Assembly: GCF_963678635.1 (NCBI RefSeq)
Contig: NC_087071.1
Coordinates: 26,523,378 to 26,587,377 of the forward strand
Origin: Symsagittifera roscoffensis
Taxonomy: Eukaryota; Xenacoelomorpha; Acoela; Convolutidae
DNA: 64,000 nt
Direction: 5' to 3'
The first letter of the stretch is position 1. Every line of letters starts with the position of its first letter. The notes under the pieces are model-generated. The model was not told the DNA's origin and made no database searches. It saw only the letters and a program-made list of their open reading frames with translations. Made by a program: the position numbers and the translations under genes. This document shows, piece by piece, positions 32,263-42,483 of the stretch.

Positions 32263-35200
32263 GCTAAATATGGCAACAATCCTGGTCCGATCAAAGAGTG
32301 CAAAGATGGATTGACTGTCTGCATCAACAACTTGCAGTCCAAAACGAGGGAAATATTTGAGTGTAGAAGCATGTTGGCGTTCGACCTGTATCAGGAAAAG
32401 GCGGCTTTGTGGAACAGAGTTTTGGGGGAAATGAATGGCTGGTCAGGTAAGGCAAAAATGTAGAGTCTGAAAACTTGTAAAGTCATAAACCAGCCGGCAC
32501 AAATTTCCAAGTAATAAGTAAGTAGAATTGTTATTTAGCTTTGTGGATCCTAAGATGGTTCTTTTTTAGTCAACCAGCCCGGAGGTTACTTATTTAGGTT
32601 GACATGAGAGCATATATTCAGCGCCCTTTAAGCTCTGACTTACTTGCAAAAGCTTGCCTTACAGATTGCAGCCATGTGCGATTTGAACCAGCAATCATAT
32701 GATTGCTGGGCACCATCACTACCGGAGCGCCACATTGCCACACTCAGGAAATGTATCTGTGTTTAGAAAAAGCCTGAAAAAGTGGCCTTATTTTTGAAAA
32801 GAACTCAGTAGTATAGTAAACAAGACTTCTCGTATCGCGGCGAAGCCCTGAAGAATCCGACTGCCTTTTGAGGTCTGTGGAACAGTGAAAATACGAATAA
32901 ATGAAATGTAATAAAAAAGCGAAACTTTTTTTAACTTCAGATTTTTCCGAAAAAAATCTCCCCACACGCCATATAAAATACAAAGTAACAGAGTTCGCTT
33001 CTAATAACAAATCAATTATGGCAGAAAAGCTTCTTGCAAACTGTTTGGAACGATTTCTAATATGGATTAAATCCCCGAATTAATAGCGTGATATATTGCG
33101 AGTTAATTGTCCCAAATTGGCCAAATTGGCAATCTGTAAACCCCCATAATTTTACGATAAAAGATCACAAGTGAAAAATCTTTTTAAATTTAAGCTCACG
33201 ACAACAATAAATTTTGAATGATATTTTAAAAATTACGTCGAAAATGGCTATTGAAAAAGTCGAAAATTGTCAGAAGAAAAAAAACCCGAGCACAAAAATT
33301 CCGTTACTTTCGTTACGAAAGTCGGAACAACAAAACTAATCGTCACAGACAGAAGCCCTGAATGTTTGGACTTCTTCCTAAGGTCGATGAAGCAGTAAAA
33401 ACATGAAAAAACTAAACGTAATAAATAAATAGAAAAACTTGTTTTTTTTAAGTTTGAGATTTTTTTGAAAATCATCCGCCCATACGCCATATATATTGAA
33501 AAATGATAAATTTGGTTCCTGATAACAAATCTATCATGGCAAATAAACTTCCTTCAACCAATTTGCAACTATTTCTAAGACGGATTAAATCTCCGCTTTC
33601 TCGTTAATAGTTCGAAATATATCGAGCGTTAATTGTCCCAAGTTGGCCTATAACTTAACGAAAAATGATCATAGGTAAAGTCTATGACAAAATGACAAAA
33701 ATATGACAAAAATACCTTAAGATTGACAAAAAAGTTTTGTCAAAAAATGGCTAGTTGAAAATTCCAAATTTGTCTGAAGACAAAAATAACTCCGAGCACA
33801 ATTATTCCGTTACTTTTGTTACGAAATTCGGAACAAAAATTAGAAAGCAACAAGATTAGGAGTTCTTTTTTTTGATAATTCCATAATATTATTACAAAGC
33901 ACAGTGCTGATTTAAATTATCCGGACAAAACGAACAAAACTTGAATTTTAAAACCTGTTTTTCTCAAATTGGGTTATGGTTAGACAAAAATATGAGAGAA
34001 CAAAAGTTGCTTAGAGTTTCATCAGAATTATTATGATGCAATTTTTTTTGCCGAATTTCTCAATCAAAATTTTACCCCAAAAATGGATCTTTTTCGCTTT
34101 TTTCAAATAATCAAGAATTACGTTGAAACTACTACTTAATTGATGAGAAAACTATATCACAAGAAGCCCCCTAAACAGCCCAACAAAGTTCAAGAAGGGT
34201 TAAATCTCCAAAAATAGTATAGGAGAAAAAAAAATTTATTTGATAATCATTGAATATAATTTTTACTACATAAACCCCAGAATCTGTGCTTAAAATAAAT
34301 TTTAATCAATTTGCGCAAATCTATGGAGATTTAACCCTTGTTGAACTTTGTTGGGCTGTGTAAGAGGTTTCTCACACTTCTTATAACTTTTTACTCACGT
34401 AATATAAACTTCTTATCTATTAATAAATTCTTATCTATTAATTTGCGCAAATCTATGGAGTTGAACTTTGTTGGGCTGTGTAGTTTCAGCGTAATTCTTG
34501 ATGAATTGAAAAAAAAGCCAGTATGACTCATTTTTGGGGTAAAATTTTGGTTTTTTGGCGTAATTTTATCGTAAAATTTTTTGGCGTAATTTTTGATTAA
34601 CTAAGAAAAGCCAAAATGACCCATTTTTGAGTAAAATTTTGGTTGAGAATTTCGGAGAAGAAATTGCACCATATGAATTCTGATGAAATTCTAAGCAACT
34701 TTTGTTCTCTTCACTTTTTGTCTAATTTTAACCCAATTTGAGAAAACTCGCTTAAAGTTTTAGCAGAAATAATCTGATGTAATTTGTTTTGCGAAACTCG
34801 GGCCAAAAATTTTACCCCAAAAATGGGTCATTTTGGCTTTTCTTAGTTAATCAAAAATTACGCCAAAAAAAACCCAGTCGATCACAGACATAATTATATC
34901 AAAGTAAGCTCCTACGTAGATCAACAAACTCTGGGAAGGGTATATTGCAAATTGTTTTTAAATAAATTGTTGATATTTTTATAGTAAAAACGACCTTTTT
35001 TGTCTATCAAACAAAAACAAATTATTTTAGATAATGTTTTGGAGAATATACCCTTCTGAAAGTCTGTTGGCCTTGCGTAAGGAGCTCAATTTGATATAAT
35101 TATGTCTGTGATCGACTGGGTATTTTTTGGCGTAATTTTTGATTAACTAAGAAAAGCCAAAATGACCCATTTTTGGGTAAAATTTTGGTTGAGAATTTCG

Positions 35201-36073
35201 GAGAAAAAATTGCCACATAAGAATTCTGATGAAATTTTAAGCAATTTTTGTTCTCTTTTTAACCCAATTTGAGAAAAACTCGTTGAAAAATTCAAGTTTT
35301 GTTTGTTTTGTTCGGATAATTTAAATCAGCACTGTAGTCAAACACACAAAAAACTTTAAAGAATCAGTTAGGAAATGTGATTGGATATTATACACACATC
35401 AGAACCCTTTTTGGTAAAGTTTCAAAAGCTAAGAATCGAGCAGTGATAATAAAATGAAACTACGAACATGTGAAACTACGAACTTTTAATTTTATGATGC
35501 CCCTTTTTTGCTTCAATATAAATGTTCGATAACTTGACTAATCAAAACACGTCAAAAGTTTGCATTAAGTGTTTGATATGGAAGCGATTTGTGACGTGAT
35601 GTTTTGCTTCCTTCTTTTTGGGTTATTTGAGCCCACCATGAGCACTCCCTGTTGCTTCAAAGTGAAAATCTAACTCCATTAAAAGAAAATAATCAAATAA
35701 AGTAAGCATTTAAGCTGTCTCACTCAGGAGCACAATAATGGTAATTCCTGAAAAACGATTAGTTTCATGTTTTCGTGATTTTTATAGAAGTTTTTCCAAA
35801 AAAAAAATTATTTTATCGTTTTTGCCAAAAATTTTACGTGAAATTTGCTTTTCAGGCCCCGTGGCTTACGTAAAAAACAACCCTCGCCAGGCCGTCAATG
35901 ATTTGGTGGAAGACAACAAGAAAGAAGGCAACACCAATGGCTTCTTCTCTCGGTGGTACGATCGGCTGGCTCCCATTGGAGCCAGTATTGCCGCGGCCGT
36001 CGCTCCAGAAAAACACAAAAGTCTAGTAAAGAGTGTTTTCTCCTTCTTCAGCAAGAAGGCGATCGGCTTCTAA
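32263..36073 (+). CDS. last two exons of an unknown cellular gene
   Basis: Exon 32263-32446 is open and protein-like throughout, with KYGNNPGPIKECKDGLTVCI near its start and LAFDLYQEKAALWNRVLGEM near its end. It stops at a strong donor, TCAG|GTAAGG. The exon at 35856-36073 follows the acceptor TTGCTTTTCAG and reads GPVAYVKNNPRQAVNDLV onwards to KKAIGF and TAA. The first ends one base into a codon and the second supplies two, so they join in frame as Gly. Both are richer in G and C than their surroundings. AATAAA signals follow at about 36112 and 36178. The 132-residue product is helical, with an Ala/Gly-rich amphipathic stretch (LAPIGASIAAAVAPEKHK) near its C-terminus; I do not recognise it. 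The 3.4-kb intron holds HINE, SINE and foldback elements. Exons upstream of 32263 were not found. Confidence 0.65.
32563..32743 (-). mobile_element. tRNA-derived SINE insertion
   Basis: On the minus strand, TGGCGCTCCGGTAG (32719-32732) resembles an A box and GGTTCAAATCG (32680-32690) a B box, spaced as in a tRNA. A body of about 100 bases follows. Comparing 32510-32850 with 36330-36470, which share the flanks GTGGATCCTAAG and CTCAGGAAA, shows that this block is absent from the second copy. It is therefore an insertion of about 180 bases. The anticodon arm does not fold well, so it is not a functional tRNA gene. Confidence 0.65.
32821..33328 (-). mobile_element. HINE-like element, copy B
   Basis: Full-length copy with both hairpins, flanked by AA at each end. 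The 100 or so bases on its left side match those left of copy D at 36460, so the pair belongs to a larger duplicated segment. It lies in the intron of the gene 32263-36073. Confidence 0.7.
33345..33834 (-). mobile_element. HINE-like element, copy C (diverged)
   Basis: A second, more diverged copy lies directly next to copy B in the same orientation. The GAAGCCCTGAATG hairpin arm, GCGTTAATTG-type centre and CCGTTACTTTTGTTACG end are recognisable, but the first 15 bases of the CAAGACTG end are not. Copies B and C form a head-to-tail pair. Confidence 0.6.
34175..34359. mobile_element. nested foldback MITE, 185 bp
   Basis: ACAGCCCAACAAAGTTCAA on the left and TTGAACTTTGTTGGGCTGT on the right are exact inverse copies; AGGGTTAAATCTCCA and TGGAGATTTAACCCT extend the arms. 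It lies inside the left half of the larger foldback element. A partial third end, GCGCAAATCTATGGAG followed by TTGAACTTTGTTGGG, recurs at about 34445-34480. Confidence 0.75.
34873..35120. mobile_element. nested foldback MITE, 248 bp
   Basis: CCCAGTCGATCACAGACATA on the left and TATGTCTGTGATCGACTGGG on the right are inverse copies, and the arms continue through AATTATATCAAA and AAGGGTATATT. It sits exactly at the axis of an inverted pair of larger arms (TTACGCCAAAAAA and TTTTTTGGCGTAA). Confidence 0.8.
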
Positions 36074-36111
36074 CAATGAGCAATTCTGGAGGCAATAGGA
36101 ATCTATCAAAT

Positions 36112-36183
36112 ACAATAAAAATTGAACTTGAAAACTTTTTGTTTACTTTCTTATATGTACTGCTTCAAAATGTTTATAATAAA
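36112..36183 (+). promoter_or_regulatory. polyadenylation signals of the gene
   Basis: AATAAA occurs about 40 bases and again about 105 bases after the stop codon at 36073. These are positioned to end the transcript of the gene with exons at 32263 and 35856. Confidence 0.5.
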
Positions 36184-36329
36184 GTTGCGACTGTGCTGAA
36201 CTTCAAACAATGAAAAACATCCAAGAAACCGACTTTGACCAGAGACATCAATACCATTATAATTGAACTTAACCAATTAAACTTTTCTACTCTGCATTCT
36301 GAGAGTTTGGGACGTTTCGTGGAAACTTT

Positions 36330-36459
36330 AAGTGAGTAGATTTGCTAGTTGATCAGTTTGTGGATCCTAAGGTGGTACTTGCTCAGGAAAAGTATATGTA
36401 TTTAGAAAAAGACTGAAAAGTGGCCTTAATTTTGAAACGAACTCAGCAAGTATAGTAAA
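36330..36459. repeat. segment shared with 32510-32820
   Basis: GTGGATCCTAAG, then CTCAGGAAA, TTTAGAAAAAG and AACTCAG-x-AAGTATAGTAAA occur in the same order here and left of HINE copy B. This copy lacks the SINE found there. The segment plus the adjoining HINE was duplicated as a unit, or both belong to one longer repeat. Confidence 0.7.
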
Positions 36460-36892
36460 CAAGACTGCTCGTATCAGGGCGAAGCCCTGAATGTTCCGAC
36501 TGCCTTTTAAGGTCTATTGAGCAGTAATAACATAAAAAAAATTTAAATTAAAAAAAAAATTTTAAATTGAGATTTTCTGTGAAAATCATTCCCCCACATG
36601 CCATATAAAGTACACAATGATATAATTCGTTAGAAATCATCTATGGCAAATACGCTTCCTTCAACCAAACTTATCGCGCGTTAATTGTCCCAAATTGGTC
36701 GAAATGGCAATCTTTAAACCCCATAACTTTACAAAAAAAATAATCCCAGGTGAAATATATATTCAGCTCAGGACATCAATACTTTTCGAATGATAAGAAA
36801 AAATTCCGACAAAAATGGCTAGCTAAAAAAACTTGTCTGAAGAAAAAAAATACCCAAGCACAAATATTCGGCTTCGTTACGAAAATCGGAAC
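36460..36892 (-). mobile_element. HINE-like element, copy D
   Basis: Both ends are present but the interior is shorter by about 90 bases. The segment after CTTCCTTCAACCAA jumps directly to TTATCGCGCG, so the first part of the central palindrome is deleted. The 5' hairpin reads GGCTTCGTTACGAAAA and is degraded. Confidence 0.65.
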
Positions 36893-36929
36893 CATAATCT
36901 CTAGTATTGGGGGTAGGAGAGGGCAATTC

Positions 36930-37127
36930 CTAAGGGACTAGTATTATAGCAAATGAACTTAATATAGCTAATCCCATGTAAATGATCTGAAGTTGATCCC
37001 AATTTAAGGTTGTTATATTCAAGTATCCCGCTTCAAGTACTTTAGGCAATTGCACTGAGGGAAATTTTTTGCCACCAGAACTAGTAGAAAACAAGAATGA
37101 TAATAAAAAATTATAAAAACTTTTCAT
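36930..37127 (-). CDS. possible small membrane protein ORF
   Basis: A frame of 65 codons starts MKSFYNFLLSFLFSTSSGG, which resembles a signal peptide. After a short polar middle it ends with a hydrophobic stretch (IIYMGLAILSSFAIILVP) long enough to span a membrane. This arrangement is unusual for chance, but it is short and no homologous copy is present. I do not recognise it. Confidence 0.25.
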   Translation of the reverse strand: MKSFYNFLLSFLFSTSSGGKKFPSVQLPKVLEAGYLNITTLNWDQLQIIYMGLAILSSFAIILVP

Positions 37128-37321
37128 ATCGGAGATTATTCAATAGACATTTGTCAAAATACATAACTCTGATATGCAAGCATTTACCTGAAATACTTTA
37201 TATCTAATCTTTGATCAGAAATACATTTAGTCAGAATTTTTTTATAAAATGTTTAAATGAAGCAAATATTCTTCAATTCTTATTTTAATTCTGATCAAAA
37301 ATTAGCTAAATCTAGGCTATT

Positions 37322-38260
37322 CCCGTGTTCACCTTCATAGACCAAAAATGCTATTCATACAATTCCACAAACTAAGTCTTTGAAAATACTACTCATACAA
37401 ATTTCGCACAATTTGCTTAAATGGTGTCATTGTTTTTTGAAAGATTTTTTTTCTTTTTTTGGCATAAAAGTCGCTGCATTGAATTAAACAAAATAGAAAA
37501 AATTGTTGTCACAAAAAACTAATCATACTACAAATTACCATGTACAAAAATTGTATGACTTGTTTTTTTTATGACGACAACAAAAATTGAAATTGCTGTT
37601 AAATAATTTTGTTAACGGCAAATCGAATTTTGAACTCAGACAAGCATTTAAAAAAAAATAATTTGCATGCAAAATTTAACTTCGTGTATACATAACGTAG
37701 TCGTCCTGGACACAAGAAATTTGATTTTTTCTGCCATTTCTCTGGATAACTTTAAAAAAAAAACGCTAAAAACTCTTGATTCTTTTGTATGGCTAGTTTT
37801 TGTATGCCTTGATCATTGTCTGATAATTTAAAGAAACTTTTTTTAGCGGGATAGTTTTAAAATGAGCCCCACGAAATTTCGAAAATAATCATCTTTGAAA
37901 GTTTTTGCCAAAGTTGAAAAATTTGATGCGTTCAGTATATCATTTGGGCAGGTCGTTTCCAATACATTGTAAATTCAAAACGATCAAACCTTTGGTGACT
38001 ATAGTTTTGAGTAAACCATGGTTTTTGTCACCTGTGTTTGGCCATGAACATATCCCAAAATTTTCAGCTATTATATATTTTTTAAAAAGTCATTTTTTTG
38101 GTTTTTGAAAAAATGCTAGTCATACAGTATCCATATATGAAAAAGCACTATTGATAGACCTTTCATGCATTTTTCTGTACTTATGGAATTGAATGAGAAG
38201 AGTATTATTGGCATTTTTCCATATATGAAAGTTGTATGACTAGCATTTTTGGTCATCCCT
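37322..38260. mobile_element. TIR element of the ACCAAAAATGCT family, 0.94 kb
   Basis: The left end contains GACCAAAAATGCTATTCATA and the right end its inverse, TATGACTAGCATTTTTGGTC. The same word, with TCATACAA and CATATATGAAA attached, occurs inside at about 38110-38230 on both strands. The outer left sequence GTTCACCTTCATAGACC matches the outer right end of the element at 47612-48836, GTTGACCTCCATAAACC when inverted. Interior frames (for example 37905-38108) are not convincing, so it is non-autonomous. Confidence 0.65.
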
Positions 38261-38280
38261 GGTTTTTAGCTAGAAAAAAA

Positions 38281-38352
38281 TCTCTTCGTGGGGCTCAAAC
38301 CCCCATGTTTTCAGTTTGCTAACTACTAGGCTATATACCCTGTACAAGACTT
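38281..38352 (-). mobile_element. tRNA-like SINE head or tRNA pseudogene
   Basis: The minus strand reads GGGTATATAGCCTAGTAGTT and later GGGGGTTTGAGCCCCA. TAGCCTAGTAG (38333-38343) fits an A box and GGTTTGAGCCC (38291-38301) a B box with a good T-arm. Too few bases lie between D arm and T arm for a proper anticodon arm, so it is a SINE head or decayed tRNA. It directly follows a TIR element. Confidence 0.55.
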
Positions 38353-38399
38353 AAAATTTTTAGCAACCTAATGCAAAGTAACAGTTGTTATAACCTCAC

Positions 38400-40940
38400 G
38401 TCCTTTATAACAGTTAATCTATTGTTTATTCTTGAAGCATGTTTATTTCGTTGCGGTTGAGCAGTGAACTGATTTCTGGTTATTTCTTTCCAGAAATTAA
38501 TTCATTCTATACTAGAAGTTAAAAAGATAAGTTCTGTGCAGAAAATACGAGAAAACGTGGCTAGATAATCTATATAAAATTTCTATCTAGAAAAACACTT
38601 CCGTTGGGAGGACAACAACAATTATAGACATTGTAAGGCATTATATATAAGTACCACTTTTTTGGATTGCGTGCACCAACAATGAAAACATGAGAACTGT
38701 GGAAACTTAGACCTCGAGCGTGTATTTGTTTTCATTGACCACTGCCCTGTCAAAATTGATGGAGCTAGGTGATTTTTCAAATACCGATAAAATTGAGCTC
38801 ATGAATTCAATGCGACTCTTTGCTCTATTGTAATTTTTATATAAAGAAGGGAAAACATTGGAGGAGGATATTGCTCTACGTTTTTCATCTCAAAAACAGC
38901 ATAAGCTCCATTAAAGGCGTGGATTTGCTCATATAGTTTCAATCATCAAGCTATATAACAAAATTTATAGGTAGTTTTCTTGTAATTCAAACTTCCACAG
39001 CCCGGGTTTTTTCTCCATAAAACTCATGAAATTGATCAAGCAAATTTTTCTCATGCTTGCGATTTACTTCGCTCTCAACAAAATTAAACGGGCATTCATT
39101 CAGAATCAGTCATTCTGACTGATCAAACCAGTTCTTCTATTTCTTAGAAATGAGAGGAGTGAAAAGAGGAGCCATTTAAGTTTCATAGATGAGCTCTCTT
39201 AATTTGGTCCAGTAGCTTATTGAACCGAACCCATTCGAGCGTTTAAGCCAGCGAGTCTTACAATATAAACTTCTGTGTTCGTTTTCCCCAAATGACATGA
39301 ATAAATATTCGTCAATCCGGCTCGTACTTGACATTTCAAAAAATATATAAGTGGAAGTCACTTGTGAAAAGTTTGGCAGTCTTGTGATAAACAGACAAAA
39401 TCCTCTAACTACGTGATTTCGGCCCTAGTTTTGCCAATTTTTTGAAACAAACAGTCAATGATATTGACAATTATTGACCAGTTGTTAGTATGAGGCCGTT
39501 AATTAGTTAAATAGCTCATTTGCGCTCACTCAATAAATGAGCTCATTAATATTGGCAATAATTCCATAACAAATTTTTTTTGCAATCCCCTGGCTTTCAA
39601 GCGCTCTGAGCTGGAAAAAAAACGCGATTGTTGCCTTGGACACTTCTGCAAGTATTTTAAATCTATCACAATAATTGGCCACTTGATTATTATGAATTTT
39701 GCAGATTTTTAAGAGGCTTTTATTGTTTTCAGTCATTATATTTGTGATCATTCTTTTCACTTATTACATAAGTATTGCATAATTGACAGACAAAATTGCG
39801 AATTTAAAAATTTGAATATTTCAATTGGATTGTTACATCAACCAGGTTTTTAAATTGTTTGCTCAAAAAGAGTTTCATCTTCAGTTTCTGTTTCATAGAC
39901 AACCATATTCGACTAAAAGTCTGAAGGTTTGCAGCTTCCTCTTTTCCATAAAACTTAAGGAGTGGAAGAATTGACTTTTTGAATGATCTCAAGAGTTTTC
40001 TCTTGTTTTTTGGGATGCATAATATTGTCATAACGTTTCTCATTGTTTTTATACAATTAGATCAGATCTAGTTTGGTTTGTTCATAGAGATAAAGAGACT
40101 TCACGTTGTTTTTCCTTTCGTATAATCTAAATCAGAAAAACATTCAATCAAATATACCAGCTTTCCACAAATCAGCTGGGATTGAAGCTCATTTTATTAC
40201 TCAAAACCCAATTTTTTTTTAAATGTTGTTTTTGAGACATTTCAGCCCCCGATCCGATTTGTTTGTTTCTCTTGCTTCACATAATCTTTAGTTGCCGCTT
40301 CCATCTTACACAATTCTCAACTGGCTTAATACAATCCTATAGGTGATACAAAAACATATACCTCTGCTAACAAAAATGTGTCGTTGAAATTGTTTCAAAC
40401 CAAATGTTTTTAAATCTTTGACGCCCATTTTGGCAACTCAATACATCTGAAGCAATTAAAAAGACATCAATTTCTTTGCCTACTTGTTTTTAAATTGTTT
40501 TCAGAGTTTTTTGAGTTTGTTTATGTGCAATCCAATAAAACAAACTTGTGTGCTATCTTTTAGGCTGTACTAAGCATTTCATTACTGGCTGCCAAAGTTT
40601 TTAGGCTTACAAAATAACGATTCCAATCTTGTTTTCTTCATTTTTTGACAATATTTTTTTCTCATTTTTATAAATCACTTTGAGTTTTTGAATAGTTTTA
40701 CGGAGATCTATAGACCGCTTAGTCCAAAAGCAGTCGTTATTTGGCACACAACACACATTCAGCTAAAAACTGGTTTCCAATTTCTTTATAAGCATTTTCA
40801 CGATACATTTAGAAATACATTTTCTCGATACATTTTCTGGATACTAAAAAAAAACCTCAGAAAAATAAAAATTTTGAAATACTGCAGCAAAGTTTTTCAC
40901 AACAGTTGTTCTTCTGTGCTCATTGTGAGAAAGTTCAGAT
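38400..40940. other. 2.5 kb without a secure gene
   Basis: AT-rich sequence. On the minus strand two neighbouring frames, 40043-39804 and 39760-39530, are helical and Lys/Leu-rich (FYGKEEAANLQTFSRIWLSM in the first, SLLKICKIHNNQVANY in the second). They could be pieces of one decayed gene, but splice sites and motifs are lacking. I see no repeat family here. Confidence 0.4.
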
Positions 40941-40959
40941 TATAACCACTTTCTCCATC

Positions 40960-41775
40960 GGCCTAAAACTTTTCAAGGAGGCACAAAGCAAGAAACAAGC
41001 AAAACAAGAAAGCTAGAAGCGTGATATAGTACCAATCAATTGATCTTTTTCCACCGATAACGTTTCCATGTTTCCTTGTCTCTGAAACATCAGCTAAGAC
41101 AATTTTAAGGTGCTCGTATCACTCCGCGCAGTCCTGCCAGTTTGCTGTAGCTTTAAAAACCTGTTCAACTTAAAAGCGATACCATTAAAGAGCTCCAATT
41201 AATCCTTCATCATTTCTGACAAATGCTTTTCTTAACTCTCCGATTGGTGGTACTTCTCAGCGTCTCTTATTTCTGGCAGTCTCTTCAGTCTGAATCAAAC
41301 CATCTTCCTGATTTGTTAAAGTTTGCTCCTCAAAAATGTCTCAATGTTTTCAGAGTGGCGAGGTCATTAGTTAATTGATCTGTTATTGCTGACACTAAAG
41401 TTTTGACACAAGTCTGCGAGTTACCTAGCCCATAATTGAACTGCTCCAAATTAGGATAATTTAAAACGAAGCAGAGTTAAATGTGTATACCTAATACGTT
41501 GTTTCCACTGCCATCTGTGTGTTTCAAAACTGGTGGTAACCCTAGTGTAACGAGTTTGACAAAATTTGAGCAAGCTCAGAAACTGAAATCCAGGTAACAT
41601 TTTGAATCAGATTTGAAGTAAAGAGAAAATGGAACGCCCTCAGCATTCTCCCAAGATGAAAAACCAAGAAAATCTTTTCTTTATCAGCATAGTTCACGGA
41701 GACTAAAAACAGTTCACTCAAGAAAGAAATTTCGAAAATAATTGTTTTCAATAATATATAAAAGTTTTCGAGCAT
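40960..41775 (-). pseudogene. decayed gene for a C-terminally anchored membrane protein
   Basis: The minus strand keeps one protein-like frame for about 380 bases (41340-40960), interrupted by four stop codons. It has a soluble helical part with PPIGELRKAFVRNDEGLIGA and ends in a basic segment and a strongly hydrophobic helix, SIDWYYITLLAFLFCLFLAL, just before the stop near 40965. Upstream, another frame gives NYPNLEQFNYGLGNSQT and LVSAITDQLTNDLATL (about 41460-41350), and the frame 41775-41542 may be the beginning. Heptad-like helices followed by a C-terminal anchor occur in SNARE-like proteins and in envelope-type proteins; I cannot tell which. Stops and frame changes make it a pseudogene unless tiny introns are missed. 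Confidence 0.4.
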
Positions 41776-41954
41776 TTCTTTACTGAGTAGAACATGTTAT
41801 TCTGCAGACCTAGAAGCTGAAATTTAAAACAAAAGTTTTGTGAGTATTCATGTTAATTGCGTCTCAAGAGTGACGGGTTTTTGGTTGTGCTTTTGAACAA
41901 TTGAGAAAGTTTCTGCGTATTCAGAAAAAACCATAAAGCAAAACTAAAACATTA

Positions 41955-42483
41955 CAAGACTGCTCGTATCAGGGCGAAGCCCTGAATATTCCGACTGCCT
42001 TTTAAGGTTTTATGGAGCAGTAATAACATCAAAAAAATTAAATGTAATAAAATAAAATGAAATTTTTTTTCTAAAATTTGAAATTTTTTATGAAAATCAT
42101 ACCCCCACACGCCATATAAAATACAAAAGGATAGATTTCGCTCCTTGCAACAAATCATTTATGGCAAATAAGCTTTTTTCAACCAATTTGGAACAATTTT
42201 AAGACGGATTAACTCTCTGCTTACGCGTTAATAGCGCGAAATAGATCGCGCGTTAATTGTCCCAAATTGGCCAAAATGGCAATGTTTAAAATCCCAATAA
42301 CTTTACAAAAAATGATCACAAGTAAAATATCTTTTCAAATTTGAGCTAAAGACAACAATAGCTTTCGAATGATATATAAATATTCCGTCAAAAATGGCTT
42401 GTTAAGAAGTCGAAATTTGTCTGACCAAAAAAAACCCACCCCGAGCACAAATATTCCGTTACTTTCGTATCGAAAGTCGGAAC
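41955..42483 (-). mobile_element. HINE-like element, copy E
   Basis: Full-length copy with intact terminal hairpins (CAGGGCGAAGCCCTG and ACTTTCGTATCGAAAGT) and complete GCGCG centre. It is close in sequence to copies A and F, so these three are the youngest of the family in the window. Confidence 0.7.

Larger units (their letters stand above)
33901..35335. mobile_element. large foldback element with Tc1/mariner-like ends
   Basis: The left end ACAGTGCTGATTTAAATTAT and onwards is mirrored by the right end ATAATTTAAATCAGCACTGT. The inverted arms can be followed for more than 200 bases each, including CCGGACAAAACGAACAAAAC and AAAATTTTACCCC. A TA follows on the right, and CAGTGCTG ends are typical of Tc1/mariner relatives. 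Additional inverted copies of the arm occur inside (34510-34870), so the element has grown by internal duplication. No transposase is seen. Confidence 0.75.

Noticed and set aside
31840-35856. Adding 31678-31840 as a firm first exon of the gene at 32263
   Set aside because: The donor CTAA|GTAATGG is weak and the acceptor before 32263 lacks a pyrimidine tract, so the link is not supported enough to call.
38281-38352. A functional tRNA gene on the minus strand
   Set aside because: A and B boxes are good, but too few bases lie between D arm and T arm for an anticodon arm, so it is kept only as a SINE-like or decayed tRNA.
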